64,000 nt of DNA from an uncultured Odoribacter sp. (GCA_934725835.1 CAKVCR010000001.1:1-64000), one strand, 5' to 3'. Shown: positions 23,511-32,104, numbered from the stretch's first letter. Numbers and translations: made by a program. The notes: generated by a model from the letters alone, not told the origin.

Positions 23511-23804
23511 TTAAAGGACTACTAAACCGCCTTGACGTTCTGTGATATTCATTTCATACATCATAGCAAGAACCCGTGATCCTTCTGTCATATCATAGCC
23601 CATAACCTCAATGCATCTCTCTTCTGATACGGTACTAATTCCAGTGCGGTCTGCTGATCCGTTGAAATATTCACATAAAATTTTATAACCCATGCTTGCA
23701 GCCTCTTTATAGTGTTTAACTCCATCCTGATATACTTTATAGGCTTCATCATCATGACCGAATCTTTTAACTGTTTCCTCTGCGATAATTTCAAAAATAC
23801 TCAT
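23511..23804 (-). CDS. hypothetical protein
   Basis: 97 residues: MSIFEIIAEETVKRFGHDDE, a helical N-terminus, then ASMGYKILCEYFNGSADRTG. GGAGG precedes the ATG. It is the first gene leftward of the divergent region, so probably among the earliest expressed. No family recognised. Confidence 0.5.
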   Translation of the reverse strand: MSIFEIIAEETVKRFGHDDEAYKVYQDGVKHYKEAASMGYKILCEYFNGSADRTGISTVSEERCIEVMGYDMTEGSRVLAMMYEMNITERQGGLVVL

Positions 23805-23846
23805 TTTGTTTTCCTCCGTTTTGTTGTGTTTGTTTGTTGTGACTGT

Positions 23847-23875
23847 ATATTAACACGCAATAATAAATGTGTCAA
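23847..23875 (-). promoter_or_regulatory. early promoter, reversed box in spacer
   Basis: TTGACA (23870-23875) and TAATAT (23847-23852), 17 bases apart, spacer CATTTATTATTGCGTGT. It is the leftward promoter bordering the divergent non-coding region. Confidence 0.78.
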
Positions 23876-24373
23876 GTGTTTTTTAAAAGTTTTTCGTGAG
23901 GTCTGGATCATGTGAGGTTGTAGCATGTAGATTTTACCGCCACTATACCAGTATATCTATACACTATATCTAGTACATACATACAAGATATATAGATACA
24001 TATATACAATATATAGTATAGTAATATAGATAATAGATAGTAGATATATAGTATATATAATATAATAATATAACTATAACATTAGAGATATAAAGAGAAT
24101 ATAAAATAGTTAAATATTAAAGTATAGGTATATAATATTTATTCAATCTATTCAAGATAAATATATTATTGTGTATTTTATATTCTAAATTTCGCCCCAC
24201 TCCGTCAACACAAAAACAGATCACAATATTTTTATAGCTGAATTTGTAGCCGTTGCATGAAAAAGAGAAAAAGCAGCAAGGAAAAGCAGGGAAAAGGGGA
24301 TAAATTTTAATAGTCAAGCCTTTTTCTAAATTTTTTCTTTTGCTTCCGAACTCTGTAATTCTTCCGGCTTCCG

Positions 24374-24430
24374 ATTTTTCCGGGTTTCACTGGCAATTTT
24401 TCCGGGCGATTTCTGGCGATAAAATCCGGG
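24374..24430 (+). repeat. short direct repeats (iteron-like)
   Basis: ATTTTTCCGGG occurs at 24,374-24,384 and again at 24,396-24,406 (22-base period, each followed by a CTGGC sequence). A third copy, AAATCCGGG, ends at 24,430, and a shorter TTCTTCCGG lies just upstream. Confidence 0.5.
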
Positions 24431-24451
24431 TTTTGTGTGCTGATCCTTGCG

Positions 24452-24480
24452 AATATTACTTAACCTCAAAAAGTAATATT
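24452..24480. repeat. 10-bp inverted repeat
   Basis: AATATTACTT pairs with AAGTAATATT around a 9-base loop. No T-run. Possible protein site or cruciform. Confidence 0.6.
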
Positions 24481-24600
24481 CAACGGGTAGCCTAAAAACC
24501 GCTATTAGTGCCGTTTTCAGTCAATTATTTTATGTCAGAACGTACCAGGGGGGGTATATTTACATTTTCGCAGTGATTATCGAACACTTGTTCTGGTGTC

Positions 24601-24629
24601 GGGGGTTATCTCAGTCTACCCCCTCTTTT
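24601..24629 (+). terminator. rho-independent terminator-like hairpin
   Basis: GGGGGT-N11-ACCCCC followed by TCTTTT on the plus strand. If active, it implies a short plus-strand transcript starting within the non-coding region. Confidence 0.55.
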
Positions 24630-24693
24630 CCCCTCTCCGAACTCGTAACCAACCTCGACAACTTTAGCTCCCTTTGCTGATTTCCGACTTTTT

Positions 24694-24733
24694 CACTATT
24701 ATAAAAATATTCAATTTTAAGCCTATAATAGTG
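24694..24733. repeat. 10-bp inverted repeat
   Basis: CACTATTATA and TATAATAGTG, perfect, separated by 20 AT-rich bases. Confidence 0.6.
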
Positions 24734-25128
24734 ATATAATCCTTTGAAATCCCCATAAATCAAGGTTTCTTCCGAACTGATTAAAAATGTGGCTTTTACC
24801 TATCATTTTTGCCCCATAGATTCAAGAACCAACCAAAAAGAAAATTATGCCAAAATAAGCTATTTATCGGCGTTCCAGCTCTTTTCGACCTCGATGCTCT
24901 ACCGAACTCACCAAAAAGTGCAATCTGAAGACCGAATCTCCGTTATGTTATGGCGAAAATTAAAAATTAAATATGTCCCATAATTGTCTATACTAACGTA
25001 TAGCCAATTATATAAATATTTATATATCTCTTTATTATTTATATATAATATAATAATAATATAAATATATATAATATATATAAATATAAATAACGCCACG
25101 ATTTAAGTTTTTCTTTGTTGGTTGGTTT

Positions 25129-25179
25129 TTATAATTAAACCATAATAAATGTTGACAATATTTGAATTAGTGGTATAAT
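25129..25179 (+). promoter_or_regulatory. rightward promoter with upstream box
   Basis: TTGACA (25152-25157) and TATAAT (25174-25179), 16 bases apart. Upstream is AATTAAACCATAATAAATG, the same as the box of the minus-strand promoter at 352-402. It drives the RNA polymerase operon. Confidence 0.82.
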
Positions 25180-25280
25180 CAGTGTAGGAACGAATATAGT
25201 TGGATTTTGTGGAGAAAAGGATTGATCCAATTATTTTCGTTTTCTATAATCAGACAATAATAAATGGAGAACACAGTAAT

Positions 25281-25670
25281 ATGGTTAGTGCAAATTCAGA
25301 TGTTTTAAATTATTTTTGGCTACCGAAGAATTGCTATAACACATGTGTATCTGGGGCAAATGCTAACACGATTGAAGAATATCATTCAGATCCACATACC
25401 AGAAGTAGTCAAGAATATTTTTATGATATCACCTTGCCAAAACTCAGACGAAGTACAACACCATATCCTGCCAATCAGAAATATCTCAAGAAGTCCAGAA
25501 AATATGCTCTTGGATTTCGGGATGTTGTGAATGATGCGTTACGTGAAGTGTATAACGGTGCAAAAGGATATGTATTTACAATTGAGCAGCTTACGGAAAT
25601 TGTTAAGTTTGTTCCAGATGTGAATGTTGTAAAGAGTAATGGGATTTTTTATGTGAGCAAGGAGAAATAA
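25281..25670 (+). CDS. hypothetical protein upstream of phage RNA polymerase
   Basis: 129 residues from MVSANSDVLNYFWLPKNCYN. I chose the ATG at 25,281 because GGAG precedes it and a copy of the A-rich box (AGACAATAATAAATGG) sits immediately upstream of that site. A TTG at 25,200 would give 156 residues. Basic, mixed alpha/beta, no family recognised. First gene of the rightward operon. Confidence 0.5.
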   Translation: MVSANSDVLNYFWLPKNCYNTCVSGANANTIEEYHSDPHTRSSQEYFYDITLPKLRRSTTPYPANQKYLKKSRKYALGFRDVVNDALREVYNGAKGYVFTIEQLTEIVKFVPDVNVVKSNGIFYVSKEK

Positions 25671-25674
25671 GAAA

Positions 25675-25926
25675 ATGAATCAGGACAAAGTATATGACAA
25701 GACACTCTACGACAACCTTGATTATGAAAGGGATAAAATTCGTAGAATTGAAAATCAAGTGAAAGCCAAACCAACCGAAAAAGATTTGAAGATAGCGATA
25801 TCTGTTCTGAAGGATTTTGGCATTACTGCTACCATATCCGATATTCCAGATGTGAAATCTGTATATGAATTGGAGAAATGGAAAGCAAGACTGATAAAAG
25901 ATAGACTGGACAGGGAGGACAAATGA
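25675..25926 (+). CDS. small helical hypothetical protein
   Basis: 83 residues, charged and helical (YERDKIRRIENQVKAKPTEK). Four bases overlap the polymerase start (ATGA), so translation is coupled. It may be a polymerase accessory factor; this rests only on coupling. Confidence 0.5.
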   Translation: MNQDKVYDKTLYDNLDYERDKIRRIENQVKAKPTEKDLKIAISVLKDFGITATISDIPDVKSVYELEKWKARLIKDRLDREDK

Positions 25927-28742
25927 AAAAATTACAACAATTTTATATCATGAAATTCTCTTCCACTAGATTAGATAAGTTTGGATATCACTTAAAGAGG
26001 ATTCTTGGTAATTCGGGATATCATATTCGTGATATTCGGCAAAATGGTGAATTGATTGCTCTGGCAGATAACCAGGCATTGAGAACTATTAGAAATATAC
26101 GGTATGAGCGTAACCCTAATATAATGCGGTATGATCCGGCTATATTAAGTGACCTATACGCCCAAAAGAAAAATTTAAAAAAGCAATTTAATGATTATGC
26201 GAAACGGCAAATCTCAATAATCAACGGTAAGATTGATGAAATGCTATTCATTCCAGAATATGTTTCTGTTGTCATTGATGATATTTCTCATTACAGAAAA
26301 ATCATTCGTGATGGATTATATATAAATGGATTTAAGTATGTTCGCCTCATGTGTAGTGCCGGACAAGCGAGAGTAAATACTGTAATCTTAATTCGTGAAG
26401 ATTTTGATGCAGAGTTAAAGAAAAGATTACGTTGTGGGGCAAAAAGCGTCAAAATAACGAAAAACAAATACAATGCTTATTTTGCTCTCTCATCTTCCGC
26501 AACCTACACAATTCCACACCCGAATGTTTATCTCATTGATGACTGCGAAATCGAAATGGAAAAGAAAGTTGATTGGATTTCAAAGATTCCAAAAGAAGAA
26601 AAAAACACTATTGCAAATAATGAGCGAGTTTCCGAAGAGATAAAAACTCTGCCGTTTAATTTATTCGATGGATGTGGTGCTGTTTCTGTGGAATTCGCAA
26701 AGCGTGTAGCCGATGAACTGGAATTAGATTATATCCCATCTGCATTCTGTGTAAGATGTGCATATGTAAAAGGTATGGTGTTCGTTGTTGATTTCAAACA
26801 GTACGCTGCAGAATGTGGGATTACAGAAATGAAAGATCTGTATGGAAATCTGGTAGATATAACTAAAACAGATATGATCCTTACAAAGTCACAGTTTAAA
26901 TTATGGAATGCTTATGATTCAATTCAAGAATATGATAGATTATGTGAAGAAAATGGTTTCTTGTGGGGAGTTACAAAAGTTACTCCTAAAACAGACGATA
27001 ATTGTTTTCGTTCCAATTATCAATTCTGTCAGGCTATTGATCTCACAAATGATGATGACGTAGCTGAGTTATGTAATCCTACTGTAAAGTGGCTGAATGG
27101 TATTTCGATTGACGATCCAAACCAGGCGATATTATTTTTGCTTGGAAAACTATGTGATAAAGATGATATTGATTTTAACAACATTTTTGACTTGACAAGT
27201 GACAATGTTGCGAAAGCACTGATTGTTAATCCAGAAATGATTAGCGAAGAATATATAAAATCAAATATCATAATGAGCATAAATAAAAAAATCAGAGAAA
27301 CTTATTTAGGAAAACTTATTCTGGACGGTAATTTTAGTGTAATGATTCCAGATATGTATGCATTTATGCAGCACGCATTTGGTCATACAGTTACTGGTGC
27401 ATTAAAAGAATTTGAGCATTACTCTTACTTTTGGAACAAACGTGGAAAAACTGATGTTGTTGCTATGAGATCACCTCTTACATGGCGTTCAGAAGTGAAT
27501 AAACTCAACTTGAAGAACAATGAATTAACAGAAAAATGGTTCAAATATCTGACAAGTGGCATTGTTTATAATGTTTGGGGTTGTGACTGCATAATTCATG
27601 CAGATTCCGATTTTGACGGAGATATTGTAGCCACTACTGATAATCCAGTGTTCTTACGCTGCCGTTACGACAATCTTCCAATTACATACTCAAAATCTAC
27701 TGTAGATAAAGAGTACATTTCAGAAGATGAACTGTACAAAGCAGACATTCAATCATTCGATAGTACAATTGGTCGTATTACGAATATTTCAACTGCATTC
27801 TATGAGATTTTGGCACGCTATGAGGGTGATATTACATTCAAGCGTGAGCAAGATGAGATTTTGGAACGCCTCAAACTTATCAGAAAGTCTCAGGGAGATT
27901 CGATTGATAAGGCGAAGGGAATAAAAATTGAGCCAATGCCTAAACATTGGACAAGAAAGATTTCTAAAAAGCCAGACGATGTGGAAGATATTGACTTTGA
28001 GTTTTATAATTCAATAGTTGCAGACAAGAAACCTTACTTCTTCCGTTATCTTTACAGCTCTGAGAACTCTAAGTATCTTAAATACCTGGATAAAGAGAAC
28101 GATGTGTGCATGATGTTGTTCCAAAAATCAATTTATGACATTCTGGATTCTGCGCCGGAAGATCTTACTGACGCTGAGAGGGATTATCTAATTGATAAAT
28201 TTTACCCTTATTCGCCATTGATTGATTATAATGGCAGGATGAATAAGATTTGTCACTATATGGAGAAGCATTTAAGTGAAATAAAAAGAAAAAGACATAT
28301 GAAAACGCCGGAACATTTGGTCAAGTCAATGTATTCTGGCACTAATTTGAACTTTGCTGAAGAAGATATTGAGTACATGAACGCTCAATACCTGGACTAC
28401 AAAGCACAAAAAGACAGTTTAAGAGTAAAACGCAAGAGTGATTATACTCACAGTGTCTCTCAGACATCGGAATTTATCAAATATCCACTTGCCATCAGAG
28501 ACAGAATTACAGATAAGTTTATCGGTGATGTGCAATATGCTTGCGATTTGGCAATCTATGTATGCTATGAGCTGCATCCTAGCCGTACAAAAGACTTCTG
28601 TTGGAGTATTTTTGGCAACCAGATTGTAGAAAACTTGAAAAAGAACTCTACTGTCACACCAAAAATGCCAGTTTTGGATGAAAAAAACGGCACAATATCA
28701 TATCTCGGTAAAAAATATAGCGTTGTGGAGGTAAATGTATGA
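25923..28742 (+). CDS. two-barrel RNA polymerase, YonO / RdRP-like
   Basis: A 939-residue single-chain polymerase. The catalytic DSDFDGD is at residues 561-567, giving the three metal-binding aspartates (563, 565, 567) of double-psi beta-barrel RNA polymerases. Further landmarks of the eukaryotic RdRP (QDE-1/RDR) and phage SPbeta YonO group are MCSAGQARVNTVIL near 140, FDGCGAVSVEFAKRVA near 248-262 and IPSAFCVR followed by KGMVFVVD near 272-290. YonO is known to be a DNA-directed RNA polymerase. Size and motif order fit that family. The likely role is phage-specific transcription of middle or late genes. The family is clear; the template and promoter are inferred. Confidence 0.85.
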   Translation: MKKLQQFYIMKFSSTRLDKFGYHLKRILGNSGYHIRDIRQNGELIALADNQALRTIRNIRYERNPNIMRYDPAILSDLYAQKKNLKKQFNDYAKRQISIINGKIDEMLFIPEYVSVVIDDISHYRKIIRDGLYINGFKYVRLMCSAGQARVNTVILIREDFDAELKKRLRCGAKSVKITKNKYNAYFALSSSATYTIPHPNVYLIDDCEIEMEKKVDWISKIPKEEKNTIANNERVSEEIKTLPFNLFDGCGAVSVEFAKRVADELELDYIPSAFCVRCAYVKGMVFVVDFKQYAAECGITEMKDLYGNLVDITKTDMILTKSQFKLWNAYDSIQEYDRLCEENGFLWGVTKVTPKTDDNCFRSNYQFCQAIDLTNDDDVAELCNPTVKWLNGISIDDPNQAILFLLGKLCDKDDIDFNNIFDLTSDNVAKALIVNPEMISEEYIKSNIIMSINKKIRETYLGKLILDGNFSVMIPDMYAFMQHAFGHTVTGALKEFEHYSYFWNKRGKTDVVAMRSPLTWRSEVNKLNLKNNELTEKWFKYLTSGIVYNVWGCDCIIHADSDFDGDIVATTDNPVFLRCRYDNLPITYSKSTVDKEYISEDELYKADIQSFDSTIGRITNISTAFYEILARYEGDITFKREQDEILERLKLIRKSQGDSIDKAKGIKIEPMPKHWTRKISKKPDDVEDIDFEFYNSIVADKKPYFFRYLYSSENSKYLKYLDKENDVCMMLFQKSIYDILDSAPEDLTDAERDYLIDKFYPYSPLIDYNGRMNKICHYMEKHLSEIKRKRHMKTPEHLVKSMYSGTNLNFAEEDIEYMNAQYLDYKAQKDSLRVKRKSDYTHSVSQTSEFIKYPLAIRDRITDKFIGDVQYACDLAIYVCYELHPSRTKDFCWSIFGNQIVENLKKNSTVTPKMPVLDEKNGTISYLGKKYSVVEVNV

Positions 28743-29680
28743 TTTATTTCGATGAATTGTCCGTTGCGCAGGAAATGGAGGCTTCCACTACTGCTGTTGA
28801 CGAATACAAAAGGTCTGATTTGCTCTTGTATGCAAAATATTTGAGATACAAGGCAATCACAGAGTCCGGGAAGGACTACAATAATGTCACTGTTGAAGAT
28901 ATGGAACAATTAGACAGCCAAATAGAAAAAGAGTTAAAAGCATTCTGCAATAGGTATTACATTGATTTCAATTACATTGTGAAGTTTCAGGATATCGACA
29001 ATGCAGTTGCCAGCTCACGGCTGTATAAGTTAAAATTGCCACTCCCTACTCCTATTACCAAAAAGGAGTGGGAGAAAATTTGCACAATTGAGAATGACAA
29101 TTACCGCCGGATGTTATTTGTGATGCTTGTTGATGCAAAATATCACAGGCTGCATAGTATTTCCATTGAGAATTCTGCCACCATCACAGAAGATACACTT
29201 TTTTATTGTCATATGGAGAAAAGGGATATCTATAAAGCCGGAGCATGTAAATTTAAGAATGCGGAAGAGAAAAATTTTTCTCTTGGTTGTCTGTTTAAAG
29301 CTGGACTGTTCGATATTACAAACAATAAATACAGATCATGGTTTGTAAAATTCGTTGATATATCTGATAATCCAGATGATGTGCTTGACTATATCACTGA
29401 TTACGATCATTTGAACTTACATTACGACAGATTATGCGGTAAGAAAATTGGTACATGTAAATTCTGTAGCAAATTATTCAAACAAAGTGATAAACGTCCT
29501 GCTATGTATTGCTATAAACATCGTGGATATAATAAAATTGGTTCTAAGATATTAGTTTGTATTGATTGTGGAAAAAATTTCTGTGTTGGTTCTAAAAGCC
29601 GAAGAAAAAAAAGATGTGATGAGTGCCAAGAAAAGTTTGTTAAATCATATAACAAACGATATTACGACTCACATAAATAA
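28739..29680 (+). CDS. zinc-ribbon protein coupled to phage RNA polymerase
   Basis: 313 residues, starting four bases inside the polymerase stop (ATGA). The N-terminal two thirds are helical and unrecognised. The C-terminus has two zinc motifs: CKFCSKLF with a downstream YCYKH, then CIDCGKNF followed by RRKKRCDEC. Basic zinc ribbons are typical of nucleic-acid binding. Strict coupling to the polymerase suggests a promoter-recognition or processivity factor; this is inference. A strong terminator closes the operon. Confidence 0.65.
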   Translation: MIYFDELSVAQEMEASTTAVDEYKRSDLLLYAKYLRYKAITESGKDYNNVTVEDMEQLDSQIEKELKAFCNRYYIDFNYIVKFQDIDNAVASSRLYKLKLPLPTPITKKEWEKICTIENDNYRRMLFVMLVDAKYHRLHSISIENSATITEDTLFYCHMEKRDIYKAGACKFKNAEEKNFSLGCLFKAGLFDITNNKYRSWFVKFVDISDNPDDVLDYITDYDHLNLHYDRLCGKKIGTCKFCSKLFKQSDKRPAMYCYKHRGYNKIGSKILVCIDCGKNFCVGSKSRRKKRCDECQEKFVKSYNKRYYDSHK

Positions 29681-29709
29681 TTTTCAAGAGTTCAATTAAA
29701 TAAATGAAT

Positions 29710-29756
29710 ACCTCTGTAATTAGCTCCCTTTGCTTTTTACAGAGGTTTTTTATTTT
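29710..29756 (+). terminator. rho-independent terminator
   Basis: ACCTCTGTAA pairs with TTACAGAGGT, followed by TTTTTATTTTT, 30 bases after the zinc-ribbon gene. Confidence 0.9.
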
Positions 29757-29838
29757 TGCACCCTATTATGAATAAGGGAGTATGTAGGAACGTACATAAA
29801 ACCTTGCTTTTATGGTAACAGTCAAAAAATAAAAAGGG

Positions 29839-31077
29839 GTGGTTGGTATCAATCCGAAGTACAAAAAGTTGGAAAATGAGACTGATTACGAATATGGTCT
29901 TAGACTCATCTCTATAAAGGTCGAAGAAAAGCCGGACGATTTGGACTGGGAAGATATTGTCACGCTTTTACATTTAGACTGCCATAGGGATAGCTTACGA
30001 AAGGCTGCAAATGTAACTGAATTTTCTGGTTACAAAGTTATGCAGTATTTCAAAGAGAAAATGGAAACTCAAAGCCATGATGACACTGAAAGTTATTTGA
30101 AAGAGCTTGAATTGAAAAAGAGAGAGCTTATCAAAGAGCGTGCGAAACTTCATACTGAAAAGTTGGAGTATAACAGATGGTTACGTGAAGATGCCAGGGA
30201 TGATTTATTTGAGGAAAAAGTCATTACTGCTATTCACGAAACGCTGAATAAAGTAGATCCTCCGCAAAAAATCGGTGGTATGCTTTCATCTCGTTATGGT
30301 CTTTTGAATATAGCAGACTGTCATTTTGGAAAGGATTTCAAAGTGTATGGTCTGAATGATGAAATTGTAAATGCTTATAGTCCTGAGATATTTTTTATGC
30401 GTATGGAAGTCCTCTACAATGAAGTGGTGGACTATGCACACAAAGAGAAACTCAAAGGATTCAAAGTATTTAATTTAGGGGATTCATTAGATGGATTCTT
30501 GCGTAATTCACAATTATGGACATTACGGTATGGTGTGCCAGAAAGTGCCGTTATATACGGGGAGTATATGGGTAAATGGCTGAGAAGATTGTCCGATGAA
30601 TTTGACATAGAATACTATCAAACAAATGGAAATCATGGTGAACTTCGCTTACTGGATGGTAAAAAAGGTGAACATTCACATGATAACATTGAAATGGTTA
30701 CTGGAAGTATTATTCGTATTATAAATGAGGACAATCCCAACTTCCGTTACATAACAAATAAATCCGGCTTTATTTTTACTGATATTGCTGGATATAATGT
30801 TATAGGGATTCATGGGGAAGTCCGTAGTTTAACTGCTGCTATTAAAGATTACTCTGATATTTATGATACCAAGATAGATTATCTTGTGGCTGGTCATAAG
30901 CATCATTCAGAGTTTGTAAACTGTGGAGTCCGTAGAGGGGTGATTGGTGTTGGATCAATTATTGGATCAGATGATTATTCAATGTCAATAAGGAAGACTG
31001 CCGATGCCACAGCATCTTTTGTTATATTTGAAACTGGAAAAGGAAAAGTTGATGAGCATACATTTGTTCTCAATTAA
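29839..31077 (+). CDS. metallophosphoesterase
   Basis: 412 residues. The C-terminal half has the metallophosphoesterase motifs in order: ADCHFGKD near 162, NLGDSLDG near 214, NGNHGE near 265, IHGEV near 327 and VAGHKHH near 354. The N-terminal 100 residues contain a helix-turn-helix-like stretch (TEFSGYKVMQYF) and a coiled coil. Such phage enzymes are DNA repair or nuclease-type phosphatases. The only usable start is a GTG at 29,839, tight against AAAAGGGG; an upstream in-frame stop prevents a longer protein. Confidence 0.8.
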   Translation: MVGINPKYKKLENETDYEYGLRLISIKVEEKPDDLDWEDIVTLLHLDCHRDSLRKAANVTEFSGYKVMQYFKEKMETQSHDDTESYLKELELKKRELIKERAKLHTEKLEYNRWLREDARDDLFEEKVITAIHETLNKVDPPQKIGGMLSSRYGLLNIADCHFGKDFKVYGLNDEIVNAYSPEIFFMRMEVLYNEVVDYAHKEKLKGFKVFNLGDSLDGFLRNSQLWTLRYGVPESAVIYGEYMGKWLRRLSDEFDIEYYQTNGNHGELRLLDGKKGEHSHDNIEMVTGSIIRIINEDNPNFRYITNKSGFIFTDIAGYNVIGIHGEVRSLTAAIKDYSDIYDTKIDYLVAGHKHHSEFVNCGVRRGVIGVGSIIGSDDYSMSIRKTADATASFVIFETGKGKVDEHTFVLN

Positions 31078-31085
31078 CCTTAATA

Positions 31086-31493
31086 ATGAGTTACAAAATA
31101 CAATGTAGAACATTTAGCAGCATGAAGGAAATTTTTGATTGTTTGGAGATTCATTCAAAAATTCCACACGAAGAATACGAATCGGTTAAATTATATGGGG
31201 AGTCAAGTTTTATCATAGATGCATTGAAATATGCTATTACAGAGTATAGCGATATTACTATTGCTTCTGTTGATATAATTCTTTCAGATATTGATCCTGT
31301 TTGTAAGGATCTGTATGTCTTATCTCTTACAGAAGAAAATGAGCTTTACATTCAACCAGCTTATAATGGGGAGAATATGTATCGTAACGAAGCAAAATTT
31401 GCAATTGTTCAAGATACAGTAAGTTCGCAGCTTGTAAAAGATATGTCTGTTGATGACTTATCTTCTACTGTTTTGGGAACTTTTATTTTTTAA
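31086..31493 (+). CDS. hypothetical protein
   Basis: 135 residues, acidic, mixed alpha/beta (SYKIQCRTFSSMKEIFDCLE). Nine bases after the phosphoesterase gene, so same transcript. No family recognised. It is the last gene before the tRNA array. Confidence 0.5.
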   Translation: MSYKIQCRTFSSMKEIFDCLEIHSKIPHEEYESVKLYGESSFIIDALKYAITEYSDITIASVDIILSDIDPVCKDLYVLSLTEENELYIQPAYNGENMYRNEAKFAIVQDTVSSQLVKDMSVDDLSSTVLGTFIF

Positions 31494-31547
31494 CAAGCAA
31501 AAATAAATGCAGAAATGTATTGACATTTTCTAAATGTATGCTATAAT
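31492..31547 (+). promoter_or_regulatory. promoter for the tRNA array
   Basis: TTGACA (31520-31525) and TATAAT (31542-31547), 16 bases apart, preceded by AACAAGCAAAAATAAATG, the recurrent box. It lies about 105 bases before the first tRNA. Confidence 0.8.
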
Positions 31548-31581
31548 ACATACATAAGGAACAAGAAATAAAGTAAATGAA

Positions 31582-31618
31582 ATAAATAGAGGTTTACCAT
31601 CCATAAACTTCTATTTAT
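31582..31618 (+). other. leader hairpin before the tRNA array
   Basis: ATAAATAGAGGTTTA pairs with TAAACTTCTATTTAT (15 pairs, one G-U) around a 7-base loop. No T-run. A 5'-stabilising or processing structure is likely. Confidence 0.6.
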
Positions 31619-31630
31619 CTCTTACTTTCA

Positions 31631-31648
31631 ATCAAACTATAATAAATG
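31631..31648 (+). promoter_or_regulatory. recurrent box just before the first tRNA
   Basis: ATCAAACTATAATAAATG ends six bases before the tRNA-CAT gene. It contains TATAAT but has no TTGACA. Confidence 0.45.
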
Positions 31649-31653
31649 CATAG

Positions 31654-31726
31654 TGCGGATTAGAGCAGTGGTCAGCTCGCTTGCCTCATAAGCAAGAGGT
31701 CGAGGGTTCAAATCCCCCATCCGCAA
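31654..31726 (+). tRNA. tRNA with CAT anticodon (Met, or Ile after lysidine)
   Basis: Acceptor TGCGGAT/ATCCGCA, T8-A9, anticodon loop CTCATAA on a CTTGC/GCAAG stem. One A-C mismatch in the T stem. Met versus Ile2 cannot be decided by eye. Confidence 0.9.
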
Positions 31727-31813
31727 TTTATCTTGTTTTATGTTTTGTCCTATATGTTTTTGTTAATAAGCGGTGGGACTATTCATTGCGTAATAGTTCT
31801 ATCGTTTATGTAA

Positions 31814-31887
31814 GAGTACATAGCAAAGTCTGGCAATGCACTGGTCTGCAAAATCAGTATTCGTTGGTTCAAATCCAACTGTACTCT
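31814..31887 (+). tRNA. tRNA-Cys (GCA)
   Basis: Acceptor GAGTACA/TGTACTC with discriminator T, anticodon loop CTGCAAA, T stem GTTGG/CCAAC. Confidence 0.88.
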
Positions 31888-31890
31888 CTT

Positions 31891-31951
31891 TAAGCTCATA
31901 CAGCAATTTATTTGGGATATTTCTGTTAAAAATACTACCGAAATGAGCTTA
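31891..31951 (+). ncRNA. ACAGCAAA module 1 (61 bases)
   Basis: TAAGCTCAT pairs perfectly with ATGAGCTTA. The shared ACAGCAA sequence follows the 5' stem strand. First of a two-module tandem after tRNA-Cys. It is not a tRNA: there is no T arm or anticodon arm. Candidate new structured RNA. Confidence 0.55.
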
Positions 31952-31957
31952 GTTTCG

Positions 31958-32023
31958 TAAGGCACGTACAGCAAATTACTTATACTTTCAAATGGATGAA
32001 TATTTTAAGTGGATTGTGCCTTG
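31958..32023 (+). ncRNA. ACAGCAAA module 2 (66 bases)
   Basis: TAAGGCACG pairs with TGTGCCTTG (wobbles at the ends). ACAGCAAAT follows at 31,968. It begins seven bases after module 1 and ends five bases before tRNA-Asp. Confidence 0.55.
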
Positions 32024-32028
32024 ATTTT

Positions 32029-32100
32029 GGTCTTGTAGTTAAGTGGTGATAACATCGGATTGTCTCTCCGAAGTCGTGGGTTCGATTCCCACCTAGACCG
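32029..32100 (+). tRNA. tRNA-Asp (GTC)
   Basis: Acceptor GGTCTTG/CTAGACC (one mismatch), anticodon loop TTGTCTC on TCGGA/TCCGA, T stem GTGGG/CCCAC, discriminator G. Confidence 0.92.
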
Positions 32101-32104
32101 TTAT

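Larger units (their letters stand above)
23880..25128. other. divergent non-coding region, candidate origin or regulatory hub
   Basis: About 1.25 kb with no convincing gene between leftward and rightward operons. From left to right it holds a TA-rich low-complexity block (about 23,940-24,180), short direct repeats around TTTTTCCGGG (24,374-24,430), a 10-bp stem-loop (24,452-24,480), a G7 run near 24,548, a GC-rich hairpin plus T-run (24,601-24,629), another 10-bp stem-loop (24,694-24,733), and a second TA-rich block (about 25,010-25,090). The combination is typical of replication origins or regulatory regions. No initiator gene with matching sites is identified, so the origin call is inference. 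Confidence 0.5.

Noticed and set aside
24117..25099. Small ORFs in the divergent region (24,117-24,317; 24,789-24,983; 24,908-25,099)
   Set aside because: Low-complexity AT-rich sequence, no ribosome sites, and they overlap the stem-loops and TA-rich blocks.
31681..31893. Short ORFs overlapping tRNA genes (also 33,786-33,977)
   Set aside because: They consist of tRNA sequence read as codons and have no ribosome site.
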